Assembly: GCA_036785705.1 (NCBI GenBank)
Contig: JAWUZG010000036.1
Coordinates: 15,061,501 to 15,125,500, forward strand
Length of the DNA: 64,000 nt
Source: Acanthornis magna
Taxonomy: Eukaryota > Chordata > Aves > Passeriformes > Acanthizidae
Reading direction: 5' to 3'
Part shown: positions 14,330-26,900 of the stretch, in pieces
How positions within the stretch are numbered: the first letter of the stretch is position 1
Layout: every line of letters starts with the position of its first letter
Program-made: the position numbers and the translations under genes
Notes under the pieces: model-generated
What the model was told of the DNA's origin: nothing
The model's input: the letters and a program-made list of their open reading frames with translations, nothing else
Database searches by the model: none

Positions 14330-14462
14330 TTAGTTGGTTTTTTGTTTTGGCTTTCTTCTGTTTTTATTTTGTTTTGTTGTTTGTTTTGGGGAGGTTAGGT
14401 TTTTGTTTGGATTTTTTTTTGTTTGTTTGTTTTTTGGGGGGTTTTGTTTTGTTCTTGTTGCA
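14330..14462. repeat. T/G-rich low-complexity tract
   Basis: Runs of TTTTG, TTTG and T with short G runs, lying in the spacer of the inverted repeat. The composition keeps a long plus-strand frame open here, but that frame is not protein-like. Confidence 0.85.
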
Positions 14463-14581
14463 TTGTTACTTTATTAGCTTATTTATTTTACTTCAAACTG
14501 TTTTAGCACAAAAAAATTTTGATCTGAATACTTTTATTTATTGCCAAATATGACATTCTAGTGATTAAGACAATGAGACAC

Positions 14582-14587
14582 TTTATT
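14582..14587 (-). promoter_or_regulatory. Candidate CENPK polyadenylation signal
   Basis: AATAAA on the minus strand, about 160 nt after the CENPK stop codon. It lies inside the right arm of the large inverted repeat. The left arm carries the mirror-image AATAAA on the plus strand near 14,142. Confidence 0.55.
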
Positions 14588-14743
14588 TTGTGCATATTCT
14601 CAGGTAATACACTATGTTTTAGCAGGTTGTTTCCAGGTCAAACAATGAGCATTCCAAAGTACCTCAGCAGTGCCAAACTATTGAGTACGTCGTAGCCCCG
14701 AATCAAGAGTACTGTTTTTTTTCAAGTACACGTGTAGGTCACA

Positions 14744-14902
14744 CTACTTGTGAAAAGCTTCAAGGCGCATTCTGTTAGGATCCTCTGGATGTCTCTCGGC
14801 AATTCCATATCGCAGCAACAGCTCAATATAAGGTGGCCAAAATGACTCACTGATTGGTACATAAGGATCATGCGGTTTGATTAGTAAGTTGTTTATCAGA
14901 AG
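14744..14902 (-). CDS. CENPK: CENPK last coding exon, residues about 219-270
   Basis: 159 bp ending with TAG at 14744-14746. It encodes the most conserved part of the protein: [25 protein letters not shown] and [15 protein letters not shown]. The acceptor is CTTCCAG. The 3' UTR continues into the right arm of the inverted repeat at 14,543-14,686. Confidence 0.96.
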   Translation of the reverse strand, partial: LLINNLLIKPHDPYVPISESFWPPYIELLLRYGIAERHPEDPNRMRLEAFHK

Positions 14903-17900
14903 CTGGAAGATCAAAAGGATAAGATTCAAGAAATTTAAAAAATGGTTAGATTTTTATCTCCTTTAACCAAATTTATATAAATTACTGTGATGTAGACAAT
15001 ACAAGAAATAAAAGACTACAGAAGAAATACAAGACCTGTTCAAAGTAGAAGTAAAGCAAAGGATTTCCAATTAACTTTATAAAATCTTTTTTCAATATAA
15101 AAGTTAGAAGCAGAATCCTCCTTTTATCCAGAATAAGTATAGACACAATTGCTTATCTAAATACAGAATTAATTATTGGAGTTAAAAACAAAATCACTTT
15201 TGTCATTCTTTTTCAGTTCATGGAAACCATATTCTTGCCTTCATTACATTGCTCATGCACACATTCAGATTGATTCCTTGTATGAGTTAATAATCCAGTT
15301 AATATACAAGACTGTTGTTCATTCTGAGGCTACACATTAATTGGTCCTTCTGTAACTGCTATGTATATTTCAGAAATATTTTTCTGGAAGGAGTATAACA
15401 TAGAGCATGAAATGGACCAATATTTTTGTTAAACATAGTATTTGTCTCTCCTAACATGACCCACTAAGGTGCATAAAACTTCTTTGAACTGAACATTATA
15501 AAGAAATAAGAGACAACCATTTTCCAGCCTAAATTGAATATTATAGCCACACCTCTTGTAAAAATCTGGTGTTTAATTTGATAGAAATTAAAATAGAAAA
15601 CTGACTTAGATTCCATGATTTTGGTTGGAACGTACCTTGAAAATCATTCGGTTCCAGCCCCCAGCCACAGGCAGGGACACCAGACCAGGTTGCTCAGAGC
15701 CCCACCCAACCTGGCCTTGAACACTTCCAGGGATGGGGCATCCACAACTTCTCTGGGCAACCTCTGCTAGTGCCTCACTACCCTCACAGTAAAGAATTTC
15801 TTTCCGACAGCTAATCTAAATCTCTCTTCTTCTAATTTAAAATGACTCCTGCATGTAAAAAGTCACTCTCCCTCTTTTTATAGGCCCCCTTTTAATACTG
15901 GAAGGCTGCAATGAGGTCTCCCTGCAGTTTTCTTGAAGATGCAACATTCTTAAGCATTCTAGATTAACTATCTTAACTAAATGCCATATACTAAATGCCA
16001 TTATCTAAATAATAAACACATTATTATTATTACTATTATTACCATCATCACCATTTATCTTAATAATAAACACTTCATTACTATCATCATATCTGAGTAA
16101 TTAAAAATCCATCTATCATTATCATTATATCTGAGTATTTAAAAATTCTTCCAATCTCTACATAGCAAAAGCATCTTACCTCTAAAATTTCTCTCAATGC
16201 TGTCAGTTCTACAGCTGGCTCTGCAGAAGAATTCTGGAAAGACAACCAGCCCAGCCAAATTAACAAAATCCTAAACTAGTCAGGAAAAATGTTGACAAAG
16301 TAAAATAATTACACAATTATTTGATTGCATAGTACACAACAGATGAAAACTTTGACTTAGATTTAGTCCTGACAGAAACACAAGGTACCATTTAAATCTA
16401 CTGGTTCAAAATCCTATGCTTCAAATGTAACATTGTTTTAATTAATTGTTAAGAGAGAGTAATTTAAAGTGATCATAACGTTTCTACCTGTATTTACATT
16501 TACATAAAACCAAATATATCACATTTGTAAAGTAGCATAGAACCTTCTGTGAACAAGATTTGTTAGGGGAAAAAAATTTTTCAGGAGCTTTAGATAAATG
16601 TTTAAAATACAAATTTGACACAACTCAAGACTTCATAGTACCTTAATATTTTTTCACAATTTGACAATGAATACTTGTTTTGAATTCACCTAAAAAAAAG
16701 ACCAAGGTTAAGAAACAGAATAATTTAAAATTTTGGTGGAAAAAAAGGGCAATAATAAAGTATCACTAGAAAATTACTTGTTTTCCCTTGTAGCAAGCAA
16801 ATCAAGCCTTTTGTCTAAAAGCGACAGAGATTTCTTTGGCAGCAATGCCAGTGGATCTGCTTGTACTGTTGCATGGTAAAACTGATTCTTTAATTTTTCA
16901 GTTTTATTCTTTTTCCCCATGCATTTCAATTTCAACAAAATAAAGAAGATAATATACTACTGGCAGCTGCTTTTTCAGCATTGATGTTGAGTATGTCAAT
17001 TTAAGTCCTAAGGTATTAACAGGTGTGCAGCACCTTATACAAACTCCACTTCTGGAACAGAAGAAGAATACAAGCAAGAATTTGTGAAAGGCAAGTTCTG
17101 TCACTCTTCTCCAGTCACAGCTGGTAATATTCTGACCTGCAGAGAGTCATAAGTTTCAGTTTCCATGGAGAGCCTGCCCCATGGAAACTCTGCAAACCCT
17201 GGAGCAATGGCCCGATAAGCTCTATGTGCCTTTATCTTGATAATTGGCTGAGGAAATACAATCTACACTAACTATCTGCAAAAAGTTCCCTAGAGCAAAC
17301 ATGAAGATACTTTGCAGCCTCTGCTCTTGTATTTCCCTAGTCAAAATTACTACTAATACAAGAATTACCTCAAATCAATTAAAGCTTATTAAGTCTCTTT
17401 AAGCAGGATGCCCAGCATTTAATTATTCAGCCTGAAAGACACCTTCTTCACCCTTCCAATCATACAGATTTCCATAAAGACTATTCCTAAATCTCTGATT
17501 TTCCATACTCTTATCTTGAAAAGAAAGTCTTTTTAATCCTAGATTTAAAATGCAAGGTAATTGTTACTACAGTCACTACCTATATTAAAGGTGTTGGGCC
17601 ACGGCAGTGGAAGCCAACCTGAGCTGCTGTGACCCAGTCTTCACTCCCAATCCCAGATGCATGTGCCAGGAGAAAGGAGGTGGAACCAGACCAGCAAGGC
17701 TTGCAGCAGTTCAAGACTACACTGCAGCTGTGTTCTACAGACGTCAGCCCCGCACATTTGCCCTCACACAGAACTACTGTGAGCACAAGATGCTTCCACC
17801 TAGTGAAGCAAAATTACTGATGTACGGAGTTAAGAGTTGGGCGCTACCAGACTGTTGAACCAAGCTGATAATAGAAGTGAATAATGTGTCCTGAATCAAC

Positions 17901-20900
17901 ACAGCAGCAAATTTCATTGCCAGTGATTGCAGCTTGTATTTCTGACACCCAATAAAACAATGCAGGCAAAAATGGCTGGCTGTCCTGCCTTCACAGTTAA
18001 TCACTTAGATGCAGATTACAGGGGATCTGTAGTTAAGCCAAGTGATCCAAGTGAGTAAAAAAATATAGAGAAAGCTTTTTTGTTCACAAACAGTGAAAAA
18101 AAAGAAAAATACTTGTCAGAAAACAAACTGTAAGAATTCAGGAAATGCATAAATAAAATTTAAGCTAAGGAAAGATAAAACCTTGCATTGAAATTAATCA
18201 AAATAATTTTTTTTGTTTAAGTGATTGGTGACAGCCATCATAGCTTCATTAAAGACCAATTGCACCCAACAAATTTAGTGGCCTTCTAAAACAGAGTTAG
18301 TGTTTGTGGAAAATGGAAGAGCAACTGATGTCATCTACCTGGACTTGTGCAAAGCATTTGAAACTGTCCCACACCACGTCCTTGTTTCTCAATTGGAGAG
18401 ACTGAGAGCAAAATCTGTCATATTTGCTAACAGCAGGAAATGAAGGCATTGGGATGCGGAAAAATTAAGATTCAACAAAATAAGACGTTGGAATAATACT
18501 TTGAAAATGGACATCATGTCTTGACATCTCCGTTTGGTATTTTTAAGTGCAAAATACGTCTTACATGCAAAACCAAGATTTTTTTTTTTTAATTAAAAGT
18601 TCAGGATTCATTACTTGCAAATGACAGAAAAATACATGGGTGTAATTAGTTGCTTTGGTGATGGGTGTGAGCTAGTAGTTTTGTTTATAATATTGTTTCC
18701 TAGCAGGTTGCAAAAAAGATGAATCCAAGTAAAAACAAATACAGAACATGGGTATTACTAGGATAAGCTAGGTAATTGAAAAATACTGTCTTACAGGAGA
18801 AGATAAAAGCATTGCTAGTTCAATTAGCAAACCAAACAAAGAGAGGGTATGAGATAGTGAGGCTGCCTATAAATGTATGAGGAGGAATAAACACAAGAAA
18901 GAAACAGAGCTGTTCTAAGGAAAATTCTGGTGTAAGAATACCAATGGATCTGTGTTAGACATGGATAAATTTAGACTGGAAGCCATGAGACAGTTTCTAA
19001 CCAGAGTAATGAGGCACTAGAAGAAAAAAATCACAGCAGAAACAGTGGTAAAAAAAAATTATTTGTTCTAAAATGAAGCTCAGTGATAATATTGAAGAAA
19101 TTCTATTATGTGGTTATCTGAAATAAGAGGTAACTGGTTTAAAGAAATTGTTTCTACTCCTATAATGTTAAGTGTGCCTGAAATCAAAATCAAGCCCTGC
19201 CTTTTTTCATATATTTTCTGTTTGCATCAAATAGTAATGGTAATAGTTTTACTGCACACTTTGAATTTATTATGCAAAATATTCCCTGGCTGCCTATTTT
19301 CCCTGAAGTTTTAAGATAATTTTTGACCCAGTTTGCCTGAACGAAATCTGATGGTTAACATTCCAAACTACTCTGTAATTATAAACACTTTTCCTTATTG
19401 TTCCAAAACATTATTAGACAATTAAAATCTGCTTTGCCAAGGAAAATAGGAATCTATTCACCCATTCAAGTAAAAAAAAAAAATGAGTCAATTTGGACTT
19501 AACCACTCAGCATTTCCCAATTTGGCATAGCTTGCAGTCCAGCAAGAAATACAATACATTGCTGTGCATCTTATTGGGTAAACGATATATGCATTAAGGA
19601 AAGAAAATATCCAGCTGGAAGGAGCCTTAAATAATATTAAACAACCTGAAAATATAAATTAAACCCAGTGGTTTATTTTAAGCTGTAAGAACTATGTCAA
19701 AATGTCAAACTGAAATTTTATGTCAAAATACAACTGCAGATTCAATGCTAGTGACTTTAAACAGATATTGCATCTAATTAAATATAAACTGAAAATTTCA
19801 AATTTAATAGGTAAAGAAAAGTCTTACCTTGTTTTTAGTATTTTCACTTATCTTTGGACAGAAATAATGTTCATCCAGGAATTCACCGAAAGCACTCAAG
19901 AGTTCCTCCTTATAAGTCTTTAATTTCAGAAATTTATTTTCCAGTTCACCAAATTCCTTTTCTCTCAAACTATAAGTAAAAACATAGTAATAGAACATGG
20001 AATCAAAGTAATTAAAAAGTCCTTCATAAGTAAAAAACCCCCTTATTATCTATTGTTATAAATTCAACATCTTCAATCACAGGTTATAGTAGCATTATTT
20101 CTGTGTTTCAAATATGAGCAATTATTTGATCTATTAAACAAGGAATATGTTTTAAGAGTTTGTTTGCTCATTTGCTCCTCTGATATTTAAATTCTTCACT
20201 TTATAACTCAAAAATGTAGAAATACCTTTCTGTGGAAAGTTGTTCATCTCGGGTTTTTGTCTCTCCTTCAGTTTTAGCAAGAGCATGTAGCAGCTGCTTC
20301 TGTTCCTCATACCACTGCTGTTCTCTTTGAAACACAAAAAATAGGAAATGGCACAGCAGATAAATAGTTTCCCTGGGCAGTCAAAAAACCCAAAATCTTA
20401 AAGCATTCCTAAATCCAAATTATTGTATTACCTTTCCAGATCTTCTTCCAGTTTTTTATTCTTTGAGCGAACTGTTGCCAGCACCATTTCAAGATCAGTT
20501 TTTACTTTCTGCAACTAAAAAAAAAAAAAAAAAAGACAAATTACTGTTTGTAGGCAGCCCAGTCTGTAGTATTTGTTCTATGTAAGGCTACATCTGTAAA
20601 TCTGATAAAGAGGGACAAAATCATCTGCAATTTCTTAATAAATATAAAAATCCAGTTTAAAATGCAGGAGACTATTCAAAATGTCACAGTTGCTCCTTCG
20701 TGTCTTCTTGAAGCTTACAGAGCTTAATAAAATACTTAATTTTACCTGAAGCAGGTTATGGAGCACACATATGAACTGCTCAGCTGATGAATGATTGAGG
20801 AGAAAATGTCTACAGCACCAGGTCTCCATTGTCTAAATCATTGCAGCTGCTGCAACAATGAATCCATGCTAATTGCACCAACATAAAATGTACAGAAAAC

Positions 20901-23900
20901 AAAGATGCTGCGAAGAAACGCTAATTGCATCCATTAATTAAATGACCTTCACTGCTATGGACCTATCTGGGACAGGTAATAGAGAGAAATAAAACTACTG
21001 CAATCAGAAGCTACAGGCAGGGATGAATTTAGGGAACAGTGGACTCTCAGTGGGCAGTGATTCATTACAGAATCACAGAATGGTAAGGTTGCTTTGAGGA
21101 ATGCATTCCATGCAGGTAGCTCAGGGTGCAGCTGCACTGGGAGCTGCAGGTTCAGCTCTGCGTGGGGAGAGCCCCAAACAAGAGGCCATGAACTCCCAAC
21201 TCTGCACAATGAAGGGACTTTCCTGCATTTACACTGTGAGGGTATAAAAGCCCAGGGTTTCCTTTGTTCTGGGTCCCTCCTTGGAGGCAACCAGCTCAAG
21301 CTGTTATTTTGTTATTATGCCACGATGAAATTACTTTAAGGATTGGGATGCATGAGACTAAGGGAAGAATGAAACCTGGAGCTGAGTCGGTAAGGAAATC
21401 TGGTTGCATGTGTGGGGTGTGTAGCTGCACATGGGTTTAGTGGCTGATACAGTGGCTCCTGGATTGCTGGACGGGGAAGTTTCCTTAACCATTGTGAGGG
21501 ACCACAGAGCATCATCTGGTCCAACCTCCCTACTCCAGCAGGGTCATCTAAGAGCACATGGCACTGGTTGCATCCAGGCAGTTCTTGAGTAACTCCAGTG
21601 AGGGAGACTCCACGCCATCTCTGGGCAGTCTGTTCCAGTGCACACTGAAGAAATTCTTCCTCATGTTCTTGCTCATCCCACTGCCTCTTGACCTATTGCT
21701 CAGCATCACCAAGAAGAGCCTGGCTCCATCCTCTTCAGATACTTGTATAAATTGATGAAGTCCCCTATTAGTGCACTGTGTTCTTCTACAAAATAATGTT
21801 TCTAATGGTTTATCCTTTTTCTAATATAAACCTATAATTTGGATGTATTTTTTCTGCTTCCATACAAAATAGGAGCACTTGAGCATTTAGTTCACAGAAA
21901 TACAAATTCTGAAAATATGGTACTGAAGCAAACATGCCCCATATATACATCTGAAAAAAAACGGAATCCTCAAATATCAGACCAACGTGCCATAGCTATA
22001 CAGGCAAATAGAGGTGTGTAACCTAACAACTTGTTGACTCTTAACAGCAGTTGAGCTTCCTGTTGTGAGTAATACTAGAAGGCACTGGACACAGGAATAT
22101 TCTCAAGTCACAGAGCATTCCTGTCATATCAATATAGTGTAGTGTTACCTGCAAGACATTCTTGATTTGCTCTTTCTTCCAATGGAGGAATTCAACAAAT
22201 TATTGCCCTAGAACTCCCTAAGATAACTGACTCTTCCATGTAACACATAATATTACATAATTTTTTTATTAAGTATGTAATGCAACCTATCATAGCTTTT
22301 TGTTTAAAAAAATACACACGAATATCTTAAAGGCAAGTGTCAGAGGATAGGGTCAGACTCATTTCAGTGGTGCCAAGTGACAGAACAAGGAACAACAGGC
22401 ATAAACTAAAATACAGGAAGTTCCATCTGAAAATTAGGAAAAACTGCTTTACTGGAAGGTGGCTGACGACTGGAAGAGGCTGCCCAGAGAGGCTGTGGTG
22501 TCTCCTTCCTTGAAGATATTCAAAAGCCACCTCAACACAATCCTGTGGGGCACTTAGAGGCAGAGTTTAGTGGTGGATTTGGATTGTTGGACTCGATGAT
22601 CTCAGAGGTCTTTTCCAACCTAAACTATTCTATGATTCCATCTTCAGAGGTCCATTCCAACTCCAGACATTCTGTGACAAACTCCACTTAGCAATTAAAA
22701 TTCAGACATGGATCATCTTGAAACACACAAAACTGTGTGGATCTTCTTGCCCAACCACTTGTGCAGTATCAAATGAAAGTAATTTTGAATAGTACAGAGT
22801 GTAGGCTTCTGCCCTAGAAATGGGCCCCGCTGTATGATGTTAAAGATGATGGCTAAATCTTTGCAAGGGACGGTCATCACCCTCCTTGGCATGAGATCTC
22901 TGTCTCCTGATGGCAACCAGCACAGTGGGACTCCAATCCTGAGTGAGGCCTTAGAGCATTAGTGTAGCAGGGATGTTGATTATCACACCATTTTCGTTGC
23001 ATGTGGATGAGTTTGTTGAGCTACTGTGATCAGATGGTCTGTCCAGAGGCAAAATACTGTTTATTGTGCATTACTCACTGACTTGTGCAATAAGTCAGTT
23101 TAAAACCTCACTCATTACAACTAGGAAGTTTTAGTAGTTATACTACAGGGGAAAAAAACATTAGAGCAACACCAATGGCTGAAGGAAAATACACAGTATC
23201 TTAACAGGAGTCCACCCCAGGAACAGTCACAGGAAAATGCAGCAATTGTATATGTTTTTCGTTTTTTCCCAACGAATTTTACTCTCTCTTACAAACAAAA
23301 CAACTTACCTCTTCTTTTCCGAATTCTAACAGTATATGTGGATTGCCAGAAATTACTGCAAAATAAAATGAATTGGTTATTTTTTGTATTGGATGATAAA
23401 GATTTATTAATACTGAAAAGCAGCCAGGCTAGAGAGAATCTTGTGTACCTTCTAAAATCAGTTTGGCTGTTAGCAGCAGTTTAACCACATTTTGTGGTGT
23501 CCTGATGGGCTAACCTACTATGATTATTCAGCAAGTTAAACTAGACTGAAAAAAGTGCTTCTGTGTAGTTTTTTATACCTAAACTAGCTCCAAGTACATT
23601 GGTGCAGTAACATAATGAGTGAACCTCAAATTTCTATATCCTTCAAGACAACTGAGCCTGACTTTTTCAGCAGAGGGCATTCAAACAACATTACCGATGA
23701 GGGCAATCAAATTCTTCCAGTGTTCCAATTCCTTGTTAAACAGCCTCCCAAATGCCTGATCAGGACTATAAAACCTATTTTTAGTAACTTCAGAAGCACG
23801 TCACCATCCTTACTGTTCACAAAAACAGCTATACACAGGGAGATGAAAGGCCCAATAAGGCCAATAATCCTAACTCCAACCCTGAGCAACAGAAATATCC

Positions 23901-26900
23901 AAGGGAAAGCACAGTCCAGTTCAAGAACATGGAAATGTTTACCCAGAATGCTTCTGCAAAATGCAGATATTTATGACTCATGCATTTGCAGAATAAAAAT
24001 GGAATTCTTGTCTATTACAGACTCCAGACAATTCTCAGATCCATGTCAACTTACAGCTTCTGCATAAACATAGGACTTTCTGGAACTAATTCAATACATT
24101 AAAAGGAGAAATGAAAGCTATTCTAACAGATTTAAATCTTTATATGACAGAGATATTTTTTGTGCAAGTTTGGGCTCAAAATCTCTAATCTTACAAATAA
24201 TTATTTAAATAAAATCTTTCCTTTAACAAAAAGGAAACCCTTAACATCCTCATCAGAGCATTAAATATCTCCTAAATACATACAGTTGAGTTAATAAATT
24301 TAGAAAAGTACCTTCTTTGATAATATTATAGTACTTACCTCAACACATTTTAAGAAGCTTTAGATTAGTAGTTTTAAAAGCACTGTTTGTTCTCGATGAA
24401 AATCAGAAAAACTACTGACTTAAAAATTCAGTAAGTTAAATGCTCCAGTAAAATTCCTTTTACTTAGAGAATTACTGTTTCTAAATCTTGACACAAAATT
24501 TGAGTGCTGTGCTCCCAAATTAAGCTTAAGAGCTGCAGGAGATTTGTGCTATTATTAGAGCAAGATTTAATTACATGAATATCCTACCTACACATAAAAA
24601 AATTCATTGGTGCACTTCTATTCACATTCACTGACATATTTGAAGAAACCCATTCAATTCTGCCCCCTGCCACTTCCTGCTGACATGATCATTATAAGCT
24701 CCCCCCTTACCAATTATTTTCAATTTCTACAATTGTCTTCTAACACTTCTTTTTTTCAAGATACCTAATCCTGAGGTCATGCTTCCCACTCAGTGTTCAT
24801 ATTGTGTGAGTATCAGAATAGAAAGCCCCATCTTCCTTGGAAAGAAATCACTAACCATAATTTAGTGAAGGAACAATGCAGATCTGAAACACTGCGGCAA
24901 CACACTTATGCCAGCTGCTACTGTAAATTCACTGGTTGCTCAATCCACTATCAGTTAAATCTTTTTCAGCTGTAGAATCACTACACTTGCAAAAATCAAA
25001 TGTCAGACAGAATTAGCGATACACAGTACAATCACTAAGCAAAATGCTACCAGATGCTAGGAATGTAAAAGCAACTACTATACACATGTTTATAAAGAAA
25101 CTTGTATTAAAATAGAATAAAAAGGTATTTGGCAGAATACTGTTATTTTGCAAAGAAAAACAGAAATTATGCAGAGACCACAACTGTTTTAAATGGTTTA
25201 AAAGATGGTTGCTTTCACTTCCTTATTTTGCAAAGGTAAAAGTTAAATTCTAGTTTTATAAGCCAAATGCTTTTAAAAAAGTTTTAATTCAGCTGATTTA
25301 GCAGATCTAGAGCTACATAAATAATACCAGAAACTGAGAAAGAAAAAGAGACTAAAGTAAAAGCTTTGCAAAAATACAATTTGCATCATGAATTCAAGTC
25401 TGTTTGCCAATATTGTGTGCAAAAAAATGTAGAACTGCCAAGTTATAACCTCTGAAAATAAGGTTTAAGATTGAAATGCTGACAGGCCCTCATTTACAGG
25501 AAATGAACTGGCCACTACTAAAGGCAGAGCCCAAAGTAACAAGACTGCCTGACATTCATGCCCTATTAGTAAATTGTATGAAACCAGTATTTCTGTTATT
25601 TCTGTTTAGATAAAATCAGACAATGTTTTCAACTAAGTAATTCCTCTTCAATACAAATAGTAGCTAGAAAGAAGCCAAGACAGAGAAGTGAGCAAAGTGG
25701 ACTCCTTATTTTCATACAAGCACCGTAACTCTACTCAAATTCTTAGCAACAACTTTTTTTTCTTCTGTTGGAAAGGCAGCCAAAAAAGGCAAAGATTTGG
25801 CTGCAAAGTATTAATTTTAAATAGATAATTTCTATATTACAAAATTAAGATTCCTAGTAAGAAATATTATCATCTGGGAAGAAGTAAGAATGGTTGAACA
25901 AAGCAAGCCAGCAAGCCAAAATAATAGGCCAAGGATATTTTTAAGCCAATAGCTTGAAGTTTAATATACATATTTTAGTAAGGAAATCTAACAGCCTCAG
26001 GCATTTTACCCAGATAAAAAATAAGTGCTTTCAATTAATTTGCATTAAGCCAGCAGCTTATTCATGAACAGCTGCCAGGAACCAGTATGCCCCAAATTCA
26101 TTCAATGACATGCCTTTGGTATACATATCTTAGAAGCGTTTGAGGCGGACAGTTCTTGGAGTGAGGCTTACAACACAGAACTATGAGTTTATTCTAATAG
26201 AGCAACAATATCTATTTATAAGAAAGAAAAAAGTTTTTTCCAGTTTCTCTTATTTGATGATGATATGCAGCAAGTGCACAGGCTTTGAAAGAAGCTGGAG
26301 AACTGCCTCTGATGTCTATCTGAAAAGGCATTTCCATTTGGCTAAATGACAAAACATTGGAAATCACCATGTGCTGTCTAGAACACATCCCTATAATTTT
26401 GCAAATACTATAAAACCAAGCCTCTACTGGCATAAAAATACTCAAATGAATCAATATATTAATTTAAAGATTAGCTGGAAGTTTTACTGGATTGACATGT
26501 GCGAACAGGTTCTTGACAGGAGACATAACCATGACTGCTACCAGAATGATACTAATGACAGTACAGCATTAACTGTTTTAGGAATCTCCAAATGGGACAT
26601 CTGAAAACAAAGATTACTTTATTCACAGTTAGATCCTGAATGCTTTTATTTCTAGTTTTATTTCTGGCCACATCAGCCGTGCAAGAGAGTGAAATCAGTC
26701 AGCACTGATGCTGATGTACAAAAAGATTTTTGAAAAACTAGGGAATTCATACCTTTTGACTGATAATGCCTAACAAATATAAAACTACCACTAGTCTCAG
26801 TGATTTGTGCTTCTCATGATCAGTAAGCGTTCTGGATTCCTGGTTCGTTTAAATAAAATTCTAGTGCCTTTTACCACTTTATCTTGACCTGAAATCTCCA

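Larger units (their letters stand above)
14045..14686. repeat. Large inverted repeat at the CENPK 3' end
   Basis: The left arm (about 14045-14186) and right arm (about 14543-14686) are reverse complements over roughly 140 bp at about 90% identity by eye. They are separated by about 355 bp of largely T/G-rich DNA. The right arm is CENPK 3' UTR or immediate flank. The left arm is an inverted copy, or both arms are the ends of one element. No flanking target duplication was obvious. A transcript reading through both arms could form a long hairpin. Confidence 0.88.

Noticed and set aside
14173..14553. A 126-codon plus frame rich in Phe, Leu and Cys
   Set aside because: Created by the T/G-rich low-complexity spacer of the inverted repeat. 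It resembles a membrane protein only through composition.
23615..24067. A 150-codon plus frame inside a CENPK intron
   Set aside because: No recognisable motif, antisense to the gene, and no codon bias visible. Most likely chance, though a protein search would settle it.
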